DNA from: Saussurea involucrata
Lineage: Eukaryota; Streptophyta; Magnoliopsida; Asterales; Asteraceae
Direction of reading: 5' to 3'
Assembly: GCA_033807775.1 (NCBI GenBank)
Contig: CM066317.1
Span: 36,769,870-36,833,869 of the forward strand
DNA length: 64,000 nt
Of the stretch, positions 1 through 10,456 are shown one piece after another; within the stretch, counting starts at the first letter, position 1, and each line of letters starts with the position of its first letter. The translations under genes were made by a program, and so were the position numbers. The notes under the pieces were generated by a model. That model was given only the letters and a program-made list of their open reading frames with translations. It did no database searches and was not told where the DNA came from.

Positions 1-109
1 TCAGATATGTGGTTGCTGCTTCTTTTCGAATATTTTGCACAAGTTGGGTCTCCATAGAAACAACTGCCCTACTCTTCGGGGGTAGAGGTGGGTCTGTGTA
101 CATCCTGCC
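1..109 (+). repeat. SINE-like dispersed repeat, 3' portion
   Basis: The stretch has the pattern 'gaaacaactgccctactctt' followed by a CGGGGGTAGAGGTGGGTCTG-like run and 'gtgtacatcctgcc'. From memory this resembles the 3' half of plant Au-type SINEs (gaaacagcctct...ggggtagaggtaaggtctgcgtacat). The 5' half with the tRNA-like promoter would lie left of the window, and the tail is cut by the next repeat. Identification is by remembered consensus only. Confidence 0.4.
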
Positions 110-862
110 TAGAGATGGCTAAATGGGCCCGGCCCGGTACCGGGGACCTATTTGGGACCGGTTATGGCCCGACGGTCCTTAACTGGTTACGATTTTCATC
201 CAAAACAAGGCCTGGCCCGGGACCGTTTATGTGACCGGCCCGTTTTTTATTTACATTTTATTTTTAAATGTATTTTTAAGTATATTTTTAAATAAAAACG
301 TATTTGTTAGTGTATTTGATTGATCCAATTATAATAAAACTTGTTTTTTGAAAACGTATTATTTTAGTGTATTTGATTGACCCAATTGTAATAAAAACGT
401 ATTTATTAGTGTATTTGATTGACCCATTTATAATAAAAACATATTTATTTGTTTATTTGATTGACTAATTATAATAAAAATGTATTTATTAGTGTATTTG
501 ATTGACCCATTTATAAAAACGTATTTATTAGTGTGTTTGATTGACCCACTTATAATAAAAACGTATTTATTATTGTATTTGATTGACCCAATTATAATAA
601 CAACATATTTATTAGTGTATTTAATTGACCCGGTTATAATAAAAACATATTTATTAGTGTATCTGATTGATCAAATTTTTCAAAAAATGTTTTTTATAAG
701 TTAAAAATCAATTTAAAAAAAATTAAGTTGGTTTAGGCTCGTCCCGTTACCGGCTCTCATAACCGGGCCTAATAAAACTTAACCAGGCCTTCGTATTTGG
801 GTCGGGACCGGGACTGGTTACGAGATCACTCTTTGGGACCGGGACCAATTTTTGGCCATGTA
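110..862. mobile_element. Possible hAT-like non-autonomous element
   Basis: The ends are roughly inverted: tagagatggctaaatgggcc on the left and, reversed, tacatggccaaaaattggtc on the right. Both run into GC-rich, inverted ggcccggcccgg / ccgggaccgg tracts. Such terminal GC-rich arms flanking an AT-rich core are common in plant hAT relatives. No 8-bp target duplication could be found, no transposase is present, and the boundaries are approximate. If the ASC-1 exons downstream are part of a real gene, this element sits in its intron. Confidence 0.35.
298..690. repeat. 42-bp tandem repeat, about nine copies
   Basis: A unit of about 42 bp (acgtatttattagtgtattt, then gattgacccatttataataa plus aa) is repeated about nine times with drift. 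It forms the AT-rich core of the hAT-like element. Open reading frames across it are just the periodic translation of the repeat and are not genes. Confidence 0.8.
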
Positions 863-932
863 GGTGGGACTTCCTGGGTTTGTTTGGTTTTGTATGCCAT
901 CGTTTTAACTATAAACTCTGAATGGCACACAG

Positions 933-1462
933 GAAAAGGAACTTTTGAGAAAGAAAAAAGAGGAGATAGAGGAGGCTGAACGTGCTAATCGCAACAAAGT
1001 AGTCATCTCTTTCGATTTAGTTGGGCGTAAGGTATCGCTCTTTGACTTCTTTACCCTCGTTGTTTTGCATCTTCCTTTTTTCTCTTGAATATTTTACCGA
1101 GTGTAAACAAGTATAAAATTTGTGCACTCTCTTATGATTTAGATTTTTAACATATTCATTATATTATTATTCATTTACTGTAGGTGCTTCTGAATGAAGA
1201 TGAAGCCTCTGAACAAGTGCAGAAAAGCAGCTTGCTTAGACCTGCTGAACATCGAGAAGTGAACCGGTTCAAGCCCAACCCGAGCCTCGAGATACAACCA
1301 ATCTTCATCGACCCGGGACCCACCAAGAAAAATGCCGATGGCAAGGCTAAGCATGTGAACAGAGGCCTAGCGAAAGGCTTGTGTCTGGAAATCAGTGGGA
1401 GAGTGCAGCATGATACCACTGAACTAAAACACCATGACCATTTGGATATTAGCAGCTTCTAA
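933..1462 (+). CDS. ASC-1/TRIP4-like transcription coactivator, last two exons
   Basis: Two exons are visible: 933-1031 and 1184-1462. The intron runs from a gtatcg donor to a ctgtag acceptor, and the first exon opens after a cacacag acceptor. The 125 residues contain the blocks EEIEEAERANR, VVISFDLVGRK, LLNEDEASE, PNPSLEIQPIFIDPGP, and KGLCLEISGRVQHDTTELK near the stop. I recognise this as the C-terminal part of plant activating-signal-cointegrator-1 proteins; human TRIP4 has a related VTIDFAGRK block after its zinc finger. ASC-1 proteins are nuclear coactivators that bind basal transcription and ubiquitin-like-modification factors. The frame is intact. The zinc-finger exons would lie left of the window, so this is either the 3' end of a real gene whose intron holds repeats, or a truncated copy. 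Confidence 0.72.
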
Positions 1463-1806
1463 AATGGGTTTTTTTTGGTGATCTTTTGTACAAATTTTTT
1501 GTTTTCGTTGACCGGTTTTTTCCTGTATACTAATAACATCGGAGTCGATGGTGGTGGTTGTTTCTTGTACGATATATCCGAGAACGGGTTGATTTTTAGG
1601 ATATCTGGTTGTTTAATTGGTGTCACCCGAAATAAGCAAATCCAATCTAAAGCGACTAGATACTTAATCCGGACCTATGTCTTTGGGTTGGAATTGGGCT
1701 AGGACCATCTAAACCCAACCCAACCCAACCTGTGTATTTATTATGATCGTAAGGTCCTTGATTGATATATGTATATTAGTCATTAGACCGACACATAATT
1801 AGCTTT
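1463..1806 (+). other. 3' flank of the ASC-1-like gene
   Basis: Follows the TAA stop at 1460-1462. It is T-rich and probably holds the 3' UTR. Short cccaacccaacccaacc tracts occur near 1715, and similar gggttgggttggg tracts occur beyond the CACTA element near 7680. I see no gene here. Confidence 0.4.
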
Positions 1807-2250
1807 CACTACTAAAAAACAAGATTTCAGGCGGAAAAATCCGCCGAAAATCCGTCGAAAAACACTGTTTTCGGCGGATTTTTCGACGGATCGGGTCGCC
1901 GGAAAAACGGGCGCCGAGATTAACTGTTTTCGGCGGAATTTTTGGCAGATACTGTTTCCGGCGGATTTTTCCGTCGGAAAAAAATAGGCATACCTAACCA
2001 AATTTTAATTAACAACATGATTAAAAAAATATTTTCAGCGGATTTTTCCGCCTGAAATATTTTTTTTGTTTATTTATTTATTTATAAATTAATAAAAATA
2101 AATAAATTCGACGAAATATTTTCGGCGGATTTCAGGCGGAATATTCCGCCGAAAATAATTGTAATTATTTTTATTTATTAATTTAGTATTTATTTTTTAT
2201 TTTTTATTATTTTCGGCAGATTTATCCGCCGAAAAAAATGGCTGATTTTC
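1807..2250. repeat. Left CACTA subterminal repeats
   Basis: This end holds clustered, mixed-orientation copies of TTTTCGGCGGATTTTTCCGCC-type words. In En/Spm the TNPA protein binds repeated subterminal motifs, so these are the likely transposition-complex sites. Drifted copies (cggcagat, cagcggat) show age. Confidence 0.85.
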
Positions 2251-2435
2251 ATGGAATCAGCTGAAAACTGCAAAAACTTGTTTTTTATTCAAAAATCTGC
2301 TAAAATCTGCTAAAATGCTAAATATCATAAATTAAAACGTCAAATACATTGTTTGGGCCAAAACGACCAAATTGTTGTTCCAAATTGTTACAAATTCGTT
2401 CAAATAACATAAAACGGAATTATAAAAGTTTCACA

Positions 2436-2832
2436 TCACGGCGGAGGCAGAGGCGAACGCGTCGTACTTTGACTGAGACTTTTTACCAACGCGCACATCT
2501 CTTCATATTGTGCTCGAAATCTCGCTTCCTCTTGCCGACGACTCTCTTCCTCTGCCCAACGTTGCTCCTCTCGCTCCTTCAACTCTTTCACTTGCTTCAT
2601 TAAGTTTTCAACGATGTGCTACAAAATAAAAAAAACGTTAGATTATTTAATATGAATTATAAATCAAATTGATGAACATCATTTAATGAAAAAAATTGGT
2701 ACACACCTGCTGGGAGGAAGACGACGCACCACCTGAAGATGATGACCCACCCAAGATCGCAGTGGGATCTGCATGGTACCCAAACCCAAACGAACGACCT
2801 TTTTTCGTTCCCCTGGTCAGGTCATGCCACAA
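2436..2832 (-). pseudogene. TNPA-like plant transposase (Transposase_24 type), two 3' exons
   Basis: On the minus strand an exon at 2832-2707 follows a tag acceptor and ends at a CAG|gtgtgt donor. A second exon at 2618-2436 follows tgtag and ends in TGA. Together they encode about 102 residues: an N-terminal GTKKGRSFGFGYHADPTAIL block and a Ser/Gly linker, then a long charged helix (HIVENLMKQVKELKEREEQR...WAEEESRRQEEARF) ending STTRSPLPPP. I recognise this as the C-terminal tail of the plant Ptta/En/Spm accessory transposase family. Upstream exons could lie between 2836 and 4300 but I cannot assemble them. The frame is open across both exons, so this part is either young or still expressed. 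Confidence 0.75.
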
Positions 2833-2835
2833 CTA

Positions 2836-4426
2836 AAATCAATATTTAACAAATACCAATTATGACTTAAGAGTATATAATGGACAATCATAAAAGTGAA
2901 ACAATTAAAATCATCGATTAAAGTCATCGAACAACTTAAGCATGAAAAATCTAAAATCAACATTTAACAAATAACAATTATAAATTAATAATATATATAT
3001 ATATATATAAGTATAGTTATAAAAGTGAACCATTTAAAATTATAGATTGACGTCACCGAATATCTTAAACACATAATGGAATCAATACTATAAATCTTTC
3101 CATTTATATCATTAACTTAGATTTTTTTTCATCTAACTTTTACTTTAAAATCACTACATAAAGTATTTAAATATCTCTAATATATTATATACACTAACAA
3201 GAGTCGAAATATCTGAAAAAACTTTGCAAAATTCTTTCACTCGCCTACCTCACTCTCGTCAATAAACGCACCCTCAATATAGAGAAGCAACTAACAAGAG
3301 TCAAAAACTCATACGCATGCATACACATTAAAATATAAAGAATCGCTAGACAATAAGTTTGAGAAAGATGGCAAAGAAATACTTGATACTGAATACTTAC
3401 TTGCTAGAGCTAACTTTTGAATTGCATTAGGAGTTTCTTCAAATAATGGAGGGAGGGTTTTAAATTCTATCAGCAGGATCTGCAAGTTAAGAATCAAGAC
3501 GGATTACCTCAATCCTTTAGCATCTTAACCCCACAATTGGATTTAATCTTATCCCACTATGTATTATATTGTTATAAATCCCTCATGCAGTGACTATACA
3601 CATTGTTATAATTGTTGACAGTGGCAGAATGGTGAAGAGATCATATATATATATATATATATATAAAGAACAAGGATAAACTGGAGAAGATAAATTACCC
3701 ACTGGGCTTGCCATCGTAGAGACCAGAGTTTTTCTCCATCGAAAGGTGAAGGATCCGATTTTAAGGGGGACGATGGTGATGGTGATGAACGGTAGGCTTA
3801 CCCACTGGAGCGAGGAGGACGATGGTGAGGAACGGTAGGCTGCTAGAATAACGATGGTGGTGCCGTGGTGGACAGTCTTGGTCGTCATTCTACAGCGGCG
3901 GGTGAGACGATTTTGAGGAGAGAATGAGAGGATGATTTTAGGGTTGTGAATTTAGGTCATGGTCTGATTTTGGGGGGAATGTGAAAGGGTTTTGGGGAAT
4001 ATTTTAGAGGGAACTAAAGGAGGGAACCAAATTTCAGGTGAGAATTAAAGAATTAATAGAGTTTTAAAAAATTTTAATGTTATTGTGTACAATATATTAT
4101 AAAATATTTATGTTTTACTTTTTAAAAAGTCTTAGAAATATAATGTTAATTTATTATATAGAAGTAACTTATACATAAACTATTTGTCTTTAAAAGAATT
4201 GAATCGTTTTAAGTTTTATAATTTTTTTTCAATTTTTATAATATAAAATCGAGAAATACAATCAACAGAATAAAGAATCGATTAAAGTCTAATATATCGA
4301 TTAAAGTCCAGTGAAACCCTTTAGGGTGCGTTTGATACACTGAACAGAACAGTACAGAACAGAACAAATATCACTGTCCCATGTTTGGCAGGACTTTTAT
4401 GTGGAACAGACAAGAACAGAGTGGGA
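2836..4426. other. CACTA interior, probable 5' part of the TNPA-like unit
   Basis: Mostly AT-rich sequence with (AT)n microsatellites near 2988-3008 and 3642-3664. At 3700-3960 the minus strand looks like a leader plus first exon: CT-rich sequence, then an open frame from 3888 rich in Thr/Val. I could not match it to a known protein. A gcgtttgatacactgaacag motif near 4327 resembles the end of a nested MITE, but no partner end was found. Confidence 0.35.
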
Positions 4427-6680
4427 TTGAGTTGATTAAACACCTAGTAGATCACCGAAACCCCAACGGGATCCATTAACGACCATTTGGATCCAATAAA
4501 CCCATGTTGGATTCATTAACGACCATTTGGATCCAATAAACCGCTGCGAGATCCATTTGGCAGCCCAATACGGTTCACTAAAGCCCAATACAATCCATTA
4601 AAGCCCGATACGGTTCATTAAAACCCAATACGTCCCATTAAAACCCATAACGATACATTAAGCCCACAAGGGTCCATTGAAGCCCAAAATGATCAATTAA
4701 AGGCCAATACGGTCCATTAAAGCACAATACGATTCATAAAGGCCCAATACGTTCCATTAAAGCCCAAACCGTTCCATAAGCCCATTAAAGTTCAATTGAG
4801 TTGATTCAACACCTAGTAGATCACTGAACCCCCAATAGGATCCATTAACGGTCATTTGGATCCAATAAACCCCTGTTGAATTCATTAACGACCATTTGTA
4901 TCCAATAAACCCCTGTCAAATCCATTTGGCAGCCCAATACGGTCCATTAAAGCCAAAACCGTTCCATAAGCCCATAATGGTCAATTAAAGCCCGATACGA
5001 TTCATTAAAGCCCAATACATCCCATTAAAGCCCATAACGGTCTGTTAAGCCCATAACGGTCCATTGAAGCCCATAACGGTCCATTGAAGCACAATACGAT
5101 CCATTATAGCACAGTACAGTCCATTATAACACAATACGGTCCATTAAAGCCCAAATCGTTGCATAAGCCCATAATGGTCCATTAAAGCCCATAACGGTCT
5201 ATTGAAGCACAATACGATCCATTATAGCACATTACGATCCATTATAACACAATACGATCCATTAAAGCTTAAGAGAATATATTAAACCACAAATAAACCC
5301 ATTAAAGTGCAAATTGGGTTGATTAAACACCTAGTAGATCACTGAAACCCCAATAGGATCCATTAACGGACATTTGGATCTAATAAACCCCTGTTGGACT
5401 CATTAACGACCATTTGGATCCAATAAACCCCTGTCAGATCCATTTGGCAGCCCAATACGGTCCATTAAAGCCAAAACCGTTCCATAAGACCATAATGTTC
5501 AATTAAAGCCCAATATGTCCCATTAAAGCCCACAACGATCTGTTAAGCCCATAACGGTCCATTGAAACACAATACGATCCATTATAGCACAGTACGATCC
5601 ATTATAACACAATACGATCCATTAAAGCTTAAAAGAATATATTAAACCACAAATAAGCCCATTAAAGTTCAATTGAGTTGATTAAACACCTAGTAGATCA
5701 TTGAAACCCCAATAGGATCCATTAACGGCTATTTGGATCCAATAAACCCCTGTCAGATCCATTGAATCACAAGATTCATATATGAATCTTGTGATTCATT
5801 AAAGCCCAAATGATCAATTAAAGGCCAATACGGTCTATTAAAGCACAATACGTTCCATAAATGCCCAATACGGTCCATTAAAGCCCAAACCGTTCCATAA
5901 GCCCATAATGGTCCAATAAAGCCCATAACGGTCCATAAGTATGTATGTGACGATATATATGAAGTGAATGTATATATATATATATGTGAACCGTTATAGG
6001 TATGTGACTCGCTATACAGTCCATTAAAGCCCGATACGGTCCATTAAAGCCCAATACGGTTCATTAAAGCCCGATACGTCCCATTAAAGCCCATAACGGT
6101 ACATTAAGCCCACAAGGGTCCATTGAAGCCCAAAATGATCAGTTAAAGGCCAATACGTCCCATTAAAGCACAATACAATTCATAAAGGCCCAATACGGTC
6201 CATTAAAGCCCAAACCGTTCCATAAACCCATTAAAGTTCAATTAAGTTGATTAAACACCTAGTAGATCACTGAAACCCCAATAGGATCCATTAACGACCA
6301 TTTGGATCCAATAAACCCCTGTTGGACTCATTAACGACCATTTGGATCCAATAAACCCCTGTCAGATCCATTTGGCAGCCCAATACGGTCCATTAAAGAC
6401 AAAACCGTTCCATAAGCCCATAATGGTCAATTAAAGCCCAATACGATTCATTAAAGCCCAATACGTCCCATTAAAGCCCATAACGGTCTGTTAAGCCCAT
6501 AACGATCCATTGAAGCCCAAATGATCAATTAAAGACCAATACGGTCCATTAAAGCACAATATGATCCATAAATGCCCAATACGATCCATAAATGCCCAAT
6601 ACGGCCCATTAAAGCCCAAACCGTTCCATAAGCCCATAATGGTCCATTAAAGCCCATAACGGTCCATTGAACCGAATATA
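4427..6680. repeat. Higher-order array of about 20-bp units
   Basis: The base unit resembles cccattaaagcccaatacgg and recurs roughly a hundred times with variants (cataacggtc, gttccataag). A longer marker, ttgagttgattaaacaccta followed by gtagatcactgaaacccc, recurs at about 4427, 4796, 5314, 5672 and 6240. The array is therefore organised in blocks of roughly 360-570 bp. It lies wholly inside the CACTA element and contains no gene. Confidence 0.9.
5763..5798. repeat. Perfect 36-bp palindrome
   Basis: The arm TGAATCACAAGATTCATA is followed directly by its exact reverse complement, with no spacer. It sits inside one block of the repeat array and is absent from the neighbouring blocks. Confidence 0.95.
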
Positions 6681-6849
6681 TATACCCGTGTATACTTCAG
6701 TTTTGTGAACCGAATGTATACACTACGCATTTTAATTTGAAAACTGTGTATTTGCCGATATGTTCTACGATAAAGTAAATTAAGTTTGATTTATCATTAA
6801 ATATATCTAAAAAATTTAATTTTCTTTAATATTTATATAATTAAAATTA

Positions 6850-7479
6850 ATGTTTTAATCATATTTTCGGCGGATTTTAAAATTTTATTTTTTAAAAAAA
6901 TATTTTCGGCGGATTTTAAAGAAATTAATTTTCATTTAAATTTATTAGATTCATAATTTTCGGCAGATTTTAAAAATTATTTTATTTTTATTTTTTTTAA
7001 AATATTTTCGGCGGATTTTAAAAAAATAATTTTTATTTAAATTTATTAGATTTATAATTTTCGGCGGATTTTAAAAATTATTATTTTAATTTTTTCTAAA
7101 AATATTTTTGGCGGATTTTCGGCGGATTTTAAAAAAATATTTTTTATTTAAATTTATTAGATTTGAATTTTCGGCGGATTCTAAAATTAATTTTTTTTAA
7201 AAATATTTTCGGCGGATTTTAAAATAATTTTTTTTTCTTAATTAATTTTTAACTAATTAAAACATTTTCGGCGGATTTCCGACGGACCAGAATTAAAAAA
7301 ATAATTAATTATATTCCGCCGAAAATATGTCGAGATTTAAAAAAAAATCATTTTTTGTGATTTTCGGCGGAAGTCAACGGATTTTGACTTTTTTAATTTC
7401 CGCCGGAAATCCGTCGGAAAATTTCAGGCGGAAAATCCGCCGAAAAAATCCGCCAGAAATCAGGTTTTGTTTAGTAGTG
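6850..7479. repeat. Right CACTA subterminal repeats
   Basis: At least ten copies of TTTTCGGCGGATTTT occur at spacings of about 35-60 bp, mostly in one orientation. Denser inverted copies lie in the last 150 bp. They match the left-end motif and support a functional pairing of the two termini. Confidence 0.88.
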
Positions 7480-7482
7480 TTT

Positions 7483-9525
7483 ATTCATAATTGTATCACA
7501 ATTTCAATCATAATTTTATTTTCTTATTTGCATAAACTTTCAACTTTCTTCTCTGAGTTTATTGGTTTTATTTGTATTTATTATTTTGATTTTAATTCGT
7601 TTAAACAATCTCTTAGCTAGATTGTAAAATGATGTACCAATGTTACATTCCAAACAATCCAACCCAACTCGTATGATTTGGGTTGGGCTGTATTTTTGTT
7701 TAGGTTGTGTTGGGTTAACTTTTTTAAAACGAGAATCATATAGTTGAGATATTCAAATGCTTTTAACCCCACGCACACCCTAATGTAAATTCATCATCTC
7801 TTCTTAAATCACAATTTAATTAAACTTAATTTCAAGACAAAGTATATTACTTTATTATCATTTTTCTAATCTAAAATATTTCAAGTATAAAAATATTTAG
7901 AATTAAACAAATTATATTGAAAAATGAGCCCTACTACGTTAAGATTAAAAATTAACATGATGTCAAAATGATACGATTACAAGTTCAATAAAATTTAACA
8001 AAACGATCTACATCTATTATTTTTGGAGTTTTACAAGATATAAAACTTTTCTGGATCAAAATCCATGTTGAACATGGAATGCGCTCATTTCTCGAGAACC
8101 TTTATGATACTTCAGTATAAGGATTATATTAAATCCATAAATTTTTGTAGTTTTGGTCCGAATGTTCAAATAATAACACAAGCATTTTGGACAAGAGGTG
8201 TTGAATACAAACTTTTCAAATTTAATTTTTTTTATTAATTCTCTTTATACAAATAATTGCAATCTTATGTGGAATCGAAACTCTAATCACAGATGATTTA
8301 AAGTCTAAACAAGGATGAAATCCTCATAGTTCACTCAAAGTGTATTCTCTCTAAGTTTATAAACTAGAAAGCTCTCACGAGAATGACTTCTTGAATGCTT
8401 AAAATTTAATCCATTGGAAGGTTGTTTAAACACTTCCTGAAAAACATCTATCTAGTATTCATACTTTGAAGAGATGAGAGATAAAACCGTACAACCACAC
8501 CATTGCTTGTTCAGCTGATGGTGACAACAAATCGCCCTTCGAGGCTTTTCTTGTCATATATCTTTCGTAATTGTTAGAACAGTTTTGTCCCACAAGAGGT
8601 GTTTATACACCCATAATGCATTGCAAGCCATATTGTACTTAATGTAGGTCATGCTGCATTAAATATTGCTTTATCGGTGTGCATATCTTATTAAGATTCA
8701 AATAGTGGTGCTATTACAATCATAAATATGCATATATAGTCTAGTTGAGTATTGCATGTATTAGGTACTCCGGTACATGAAGTTATAATGCATAACTAGG
8801 GAAAGTTTGGCATAAAGTTGTTTACAGGTCTTGAGAACATAAAACCATGTATATCACTTGACATTTGCGCTTAACACTAGACATGTAAACCGACATGAGG
8901 AACAATGGTCAGCAAAGTAGCACAAAGATGCTCAATATGAATTGATAGCATCTCAGAGCTAGAATTGGCGTTTTATTGATCATACAAATATGTTTTGAGA
9001 AGTTTAAAATATATGTTATGCATGATTATCATAGTAAATAATGGTACTAATGTTGTAAAATAATTTATTGTGCGTGACTAATTGTTATATAACTAATGAG
9101 ATGTGTCCATATAATTGTAAGCATAAAGAAGTTTTGACAAAGTTGAGTAATTCACACACACATGTTAACTTTTGGCGTCAGATGAGGTTGTTATAGAAGA
9201 AATTGATTTCAATAGGACGACAAAGACGATGAAGACGAACAAACATGAAGATACATCAACGACTGTTTTAGGGAGAAATAGGTAATCACGAATGTTGCTC
9301 ATATAGTATTTAAAATTACGTCAACTTAACAATGACAGAGACCATATATGACGGAACTCGTCCGGCATAATTAATTAACGTCCATGATTAATTAACTATT
9401 ATCCATAACAAGGACAATATTTATTAAATTTGAATACTACTTACCATTTAAGAAAACAATATATACAGTAAACATATTTTAGAAAACACATTAAATTTCA
9501 AATACTCCGCGTTAGCATTAGATAT
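7483..9525. other. Intergenic AT-rich sequence
   Basis: I see no coding exon, RNA gene or clear transposon boundary here, apart from the possible LTR relic listed separately at 8190-8650. Confidence 0.5.
8190..8650 (-). repeat. Possible decayed SIRE-type LTR fragment
   Basis: The string acaagaggtgttgaatacaaac followed by an AT-rich run, 'ggaatcgaaac' and a spaced 'taaacaagg' resembles in order the start of the element B LTR (ggttgaatacaaac ... gcggaaacaag ... aaacctaaat). No second end, target duplication or internal domain was found. This is a weak call from shared layout only. Confidence 0.3.
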
Positions 9526-9895
9526 TAGGGAAATTAATTAAAATACCCTAAGTTTGACCAACTGTTACCAAAGTACCCCAAAAAATTATTTTCTTACCGA
9601 AATGTCCTTTTTTTCCTCGATAGGATCTCGCGATCGCGGTCAGGGACCAATTGTGAAATTTTTTGCAAGAAATATATTTACACTTTCAGTCCCTGGCCCC
9701 CGCGATCGCGGCCCGCGATGGCCCGCTATGGGGACTGAAAGTGTAAATAATCTTGCAAAATTTTACACTTTCAGTCCCTGCCCGCGATCGCGGGATTTTA
9801 TCGCGGAAAAAGAGGGCATTTCGGTAAGAAAATAATTTTTTGGGATACTTTGGTAACAGTTGGTTTGACTTAGGGTATTTTAATTAATTTCCCTA
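9526..9895. mobile_element. Fold-back MITE with long inverted ends
   Basis: The first ~85 bases (TAGGGAAATTAATTAAAATA...) are repeated in inverted form at the right end (...AATTAATTTCCCTA). The flanking bases give GATAT on both sides (9521-9525 and 9896-9900). The interior is itself inverted: cactttcagtccctg occurs in both orientations around cgcgatcgcgg cores. It encodes nothing. The superfamily is uncertain because a 5-bp duplication fits several groups. Confidence 0.8.
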
Positions 9896-10261
9896 GATAT
9901 TAACATATAAACTTATAAATGTGATTTTAAAGAAAATATGAACCATACCAAAATATATTCTATTTTCATGTAATGGTAAAGATAATAATATATTATGATA
10001 CAATTTCTAAAATGCTTTTTAATATTACTACTTTGCCAATATTTTCCATCCCCACTATCTACACAATATTTTTACCTTGTAAAGTAATATTTGATAAAAA
10101 TAACCTAAACATCAAATTATTCATCGTTGAAATTTTTAATACCAAATATGCCAATTTATAAATTTTAATAAAAAGAAAGGGATAATAAGGATTATAAATG
10201 TATTGATATTTGATAATTGATAGGGTGCATGTTACCAAATCACATGGAGATATCATGGAGG
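9896..10261. other. AT-rich upstream region of the NRP gene
   Basis: A short AT-rich gap between the fold-back element and the NRP core promoter. Small reading frames on both strands lack recognisable content, and I see no gene. Confidence 0.4.
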
Positions 10262-10456
10262 CGCAGGTAGACCCTCGAAGCAGAGGATTATAAACTCCCC
10301 AAAACCCTAACTATCTTGTGTTGCCTTTTTCTTAATCTCCCAAAACCCTAAACAACACAACTCACTCCTGTTCTCTTTCAAACAGATTCTCATTTTCTCT
10401 CCGACGAGAGTAAAGAACAATTTGGGGGTTTCATCACTCCATTACAGGTTTCTAAA
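10262..10456 (+). promoter_or_regulatory. NRP core promoter and 5' UTR with telo-boxes
   Basis: A TATA-like TATAAAC lies at 10289-10295. Two telo-box motifs AAACCCTAA follow at 10302-10310 and 10343-10351, then a CT-rich leader before the ATG. Telo-boxes are known in plants in promoters and leaders of genes active in dividing cells, such as ribosomal-protein and histone-related genes. That fits a histone chaperone. The transcription start itself is not determined. Confidence 0.55.

Larger units (their letters stand above)
1807..7479 (-). mobile_element. Non-autonomous CACTA (En/Spm-type) transposon
   Basis: The left end reads CACTACTAAAAAACAAGATT and the right end, reversed, CACTACTAAACAAAACCTGA, so the termini are inverted and start with CACTA. 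The flanking triplets are TTT at 1804-1806 and TTT at 7480-7482, the 3-bp duplication expected of this superfamily. Both ends carry many copies of the subterminal word TTTTCGGCGGATTTT in both orientations. Inside are two minus-strand exons of a TNPA-like protein and a 2.2-kb repeat array; no TNPD-type catalytic transposase is visible. At 5.67 kb it is best read as a deletion derivative that would need a transposase supplied in trans. Confidence 0.9.

Noticed and set aside
4323..4420. Nested MITE beginning ttagggtgcgtttgatacac
   Set aside because: Only one end is visible; no inverted partner or duplication was found.
4430..6680. CRISPR-like array
   Set aside because: The units are contiguous and drifting without unique spacers, in a plant nuclear context.
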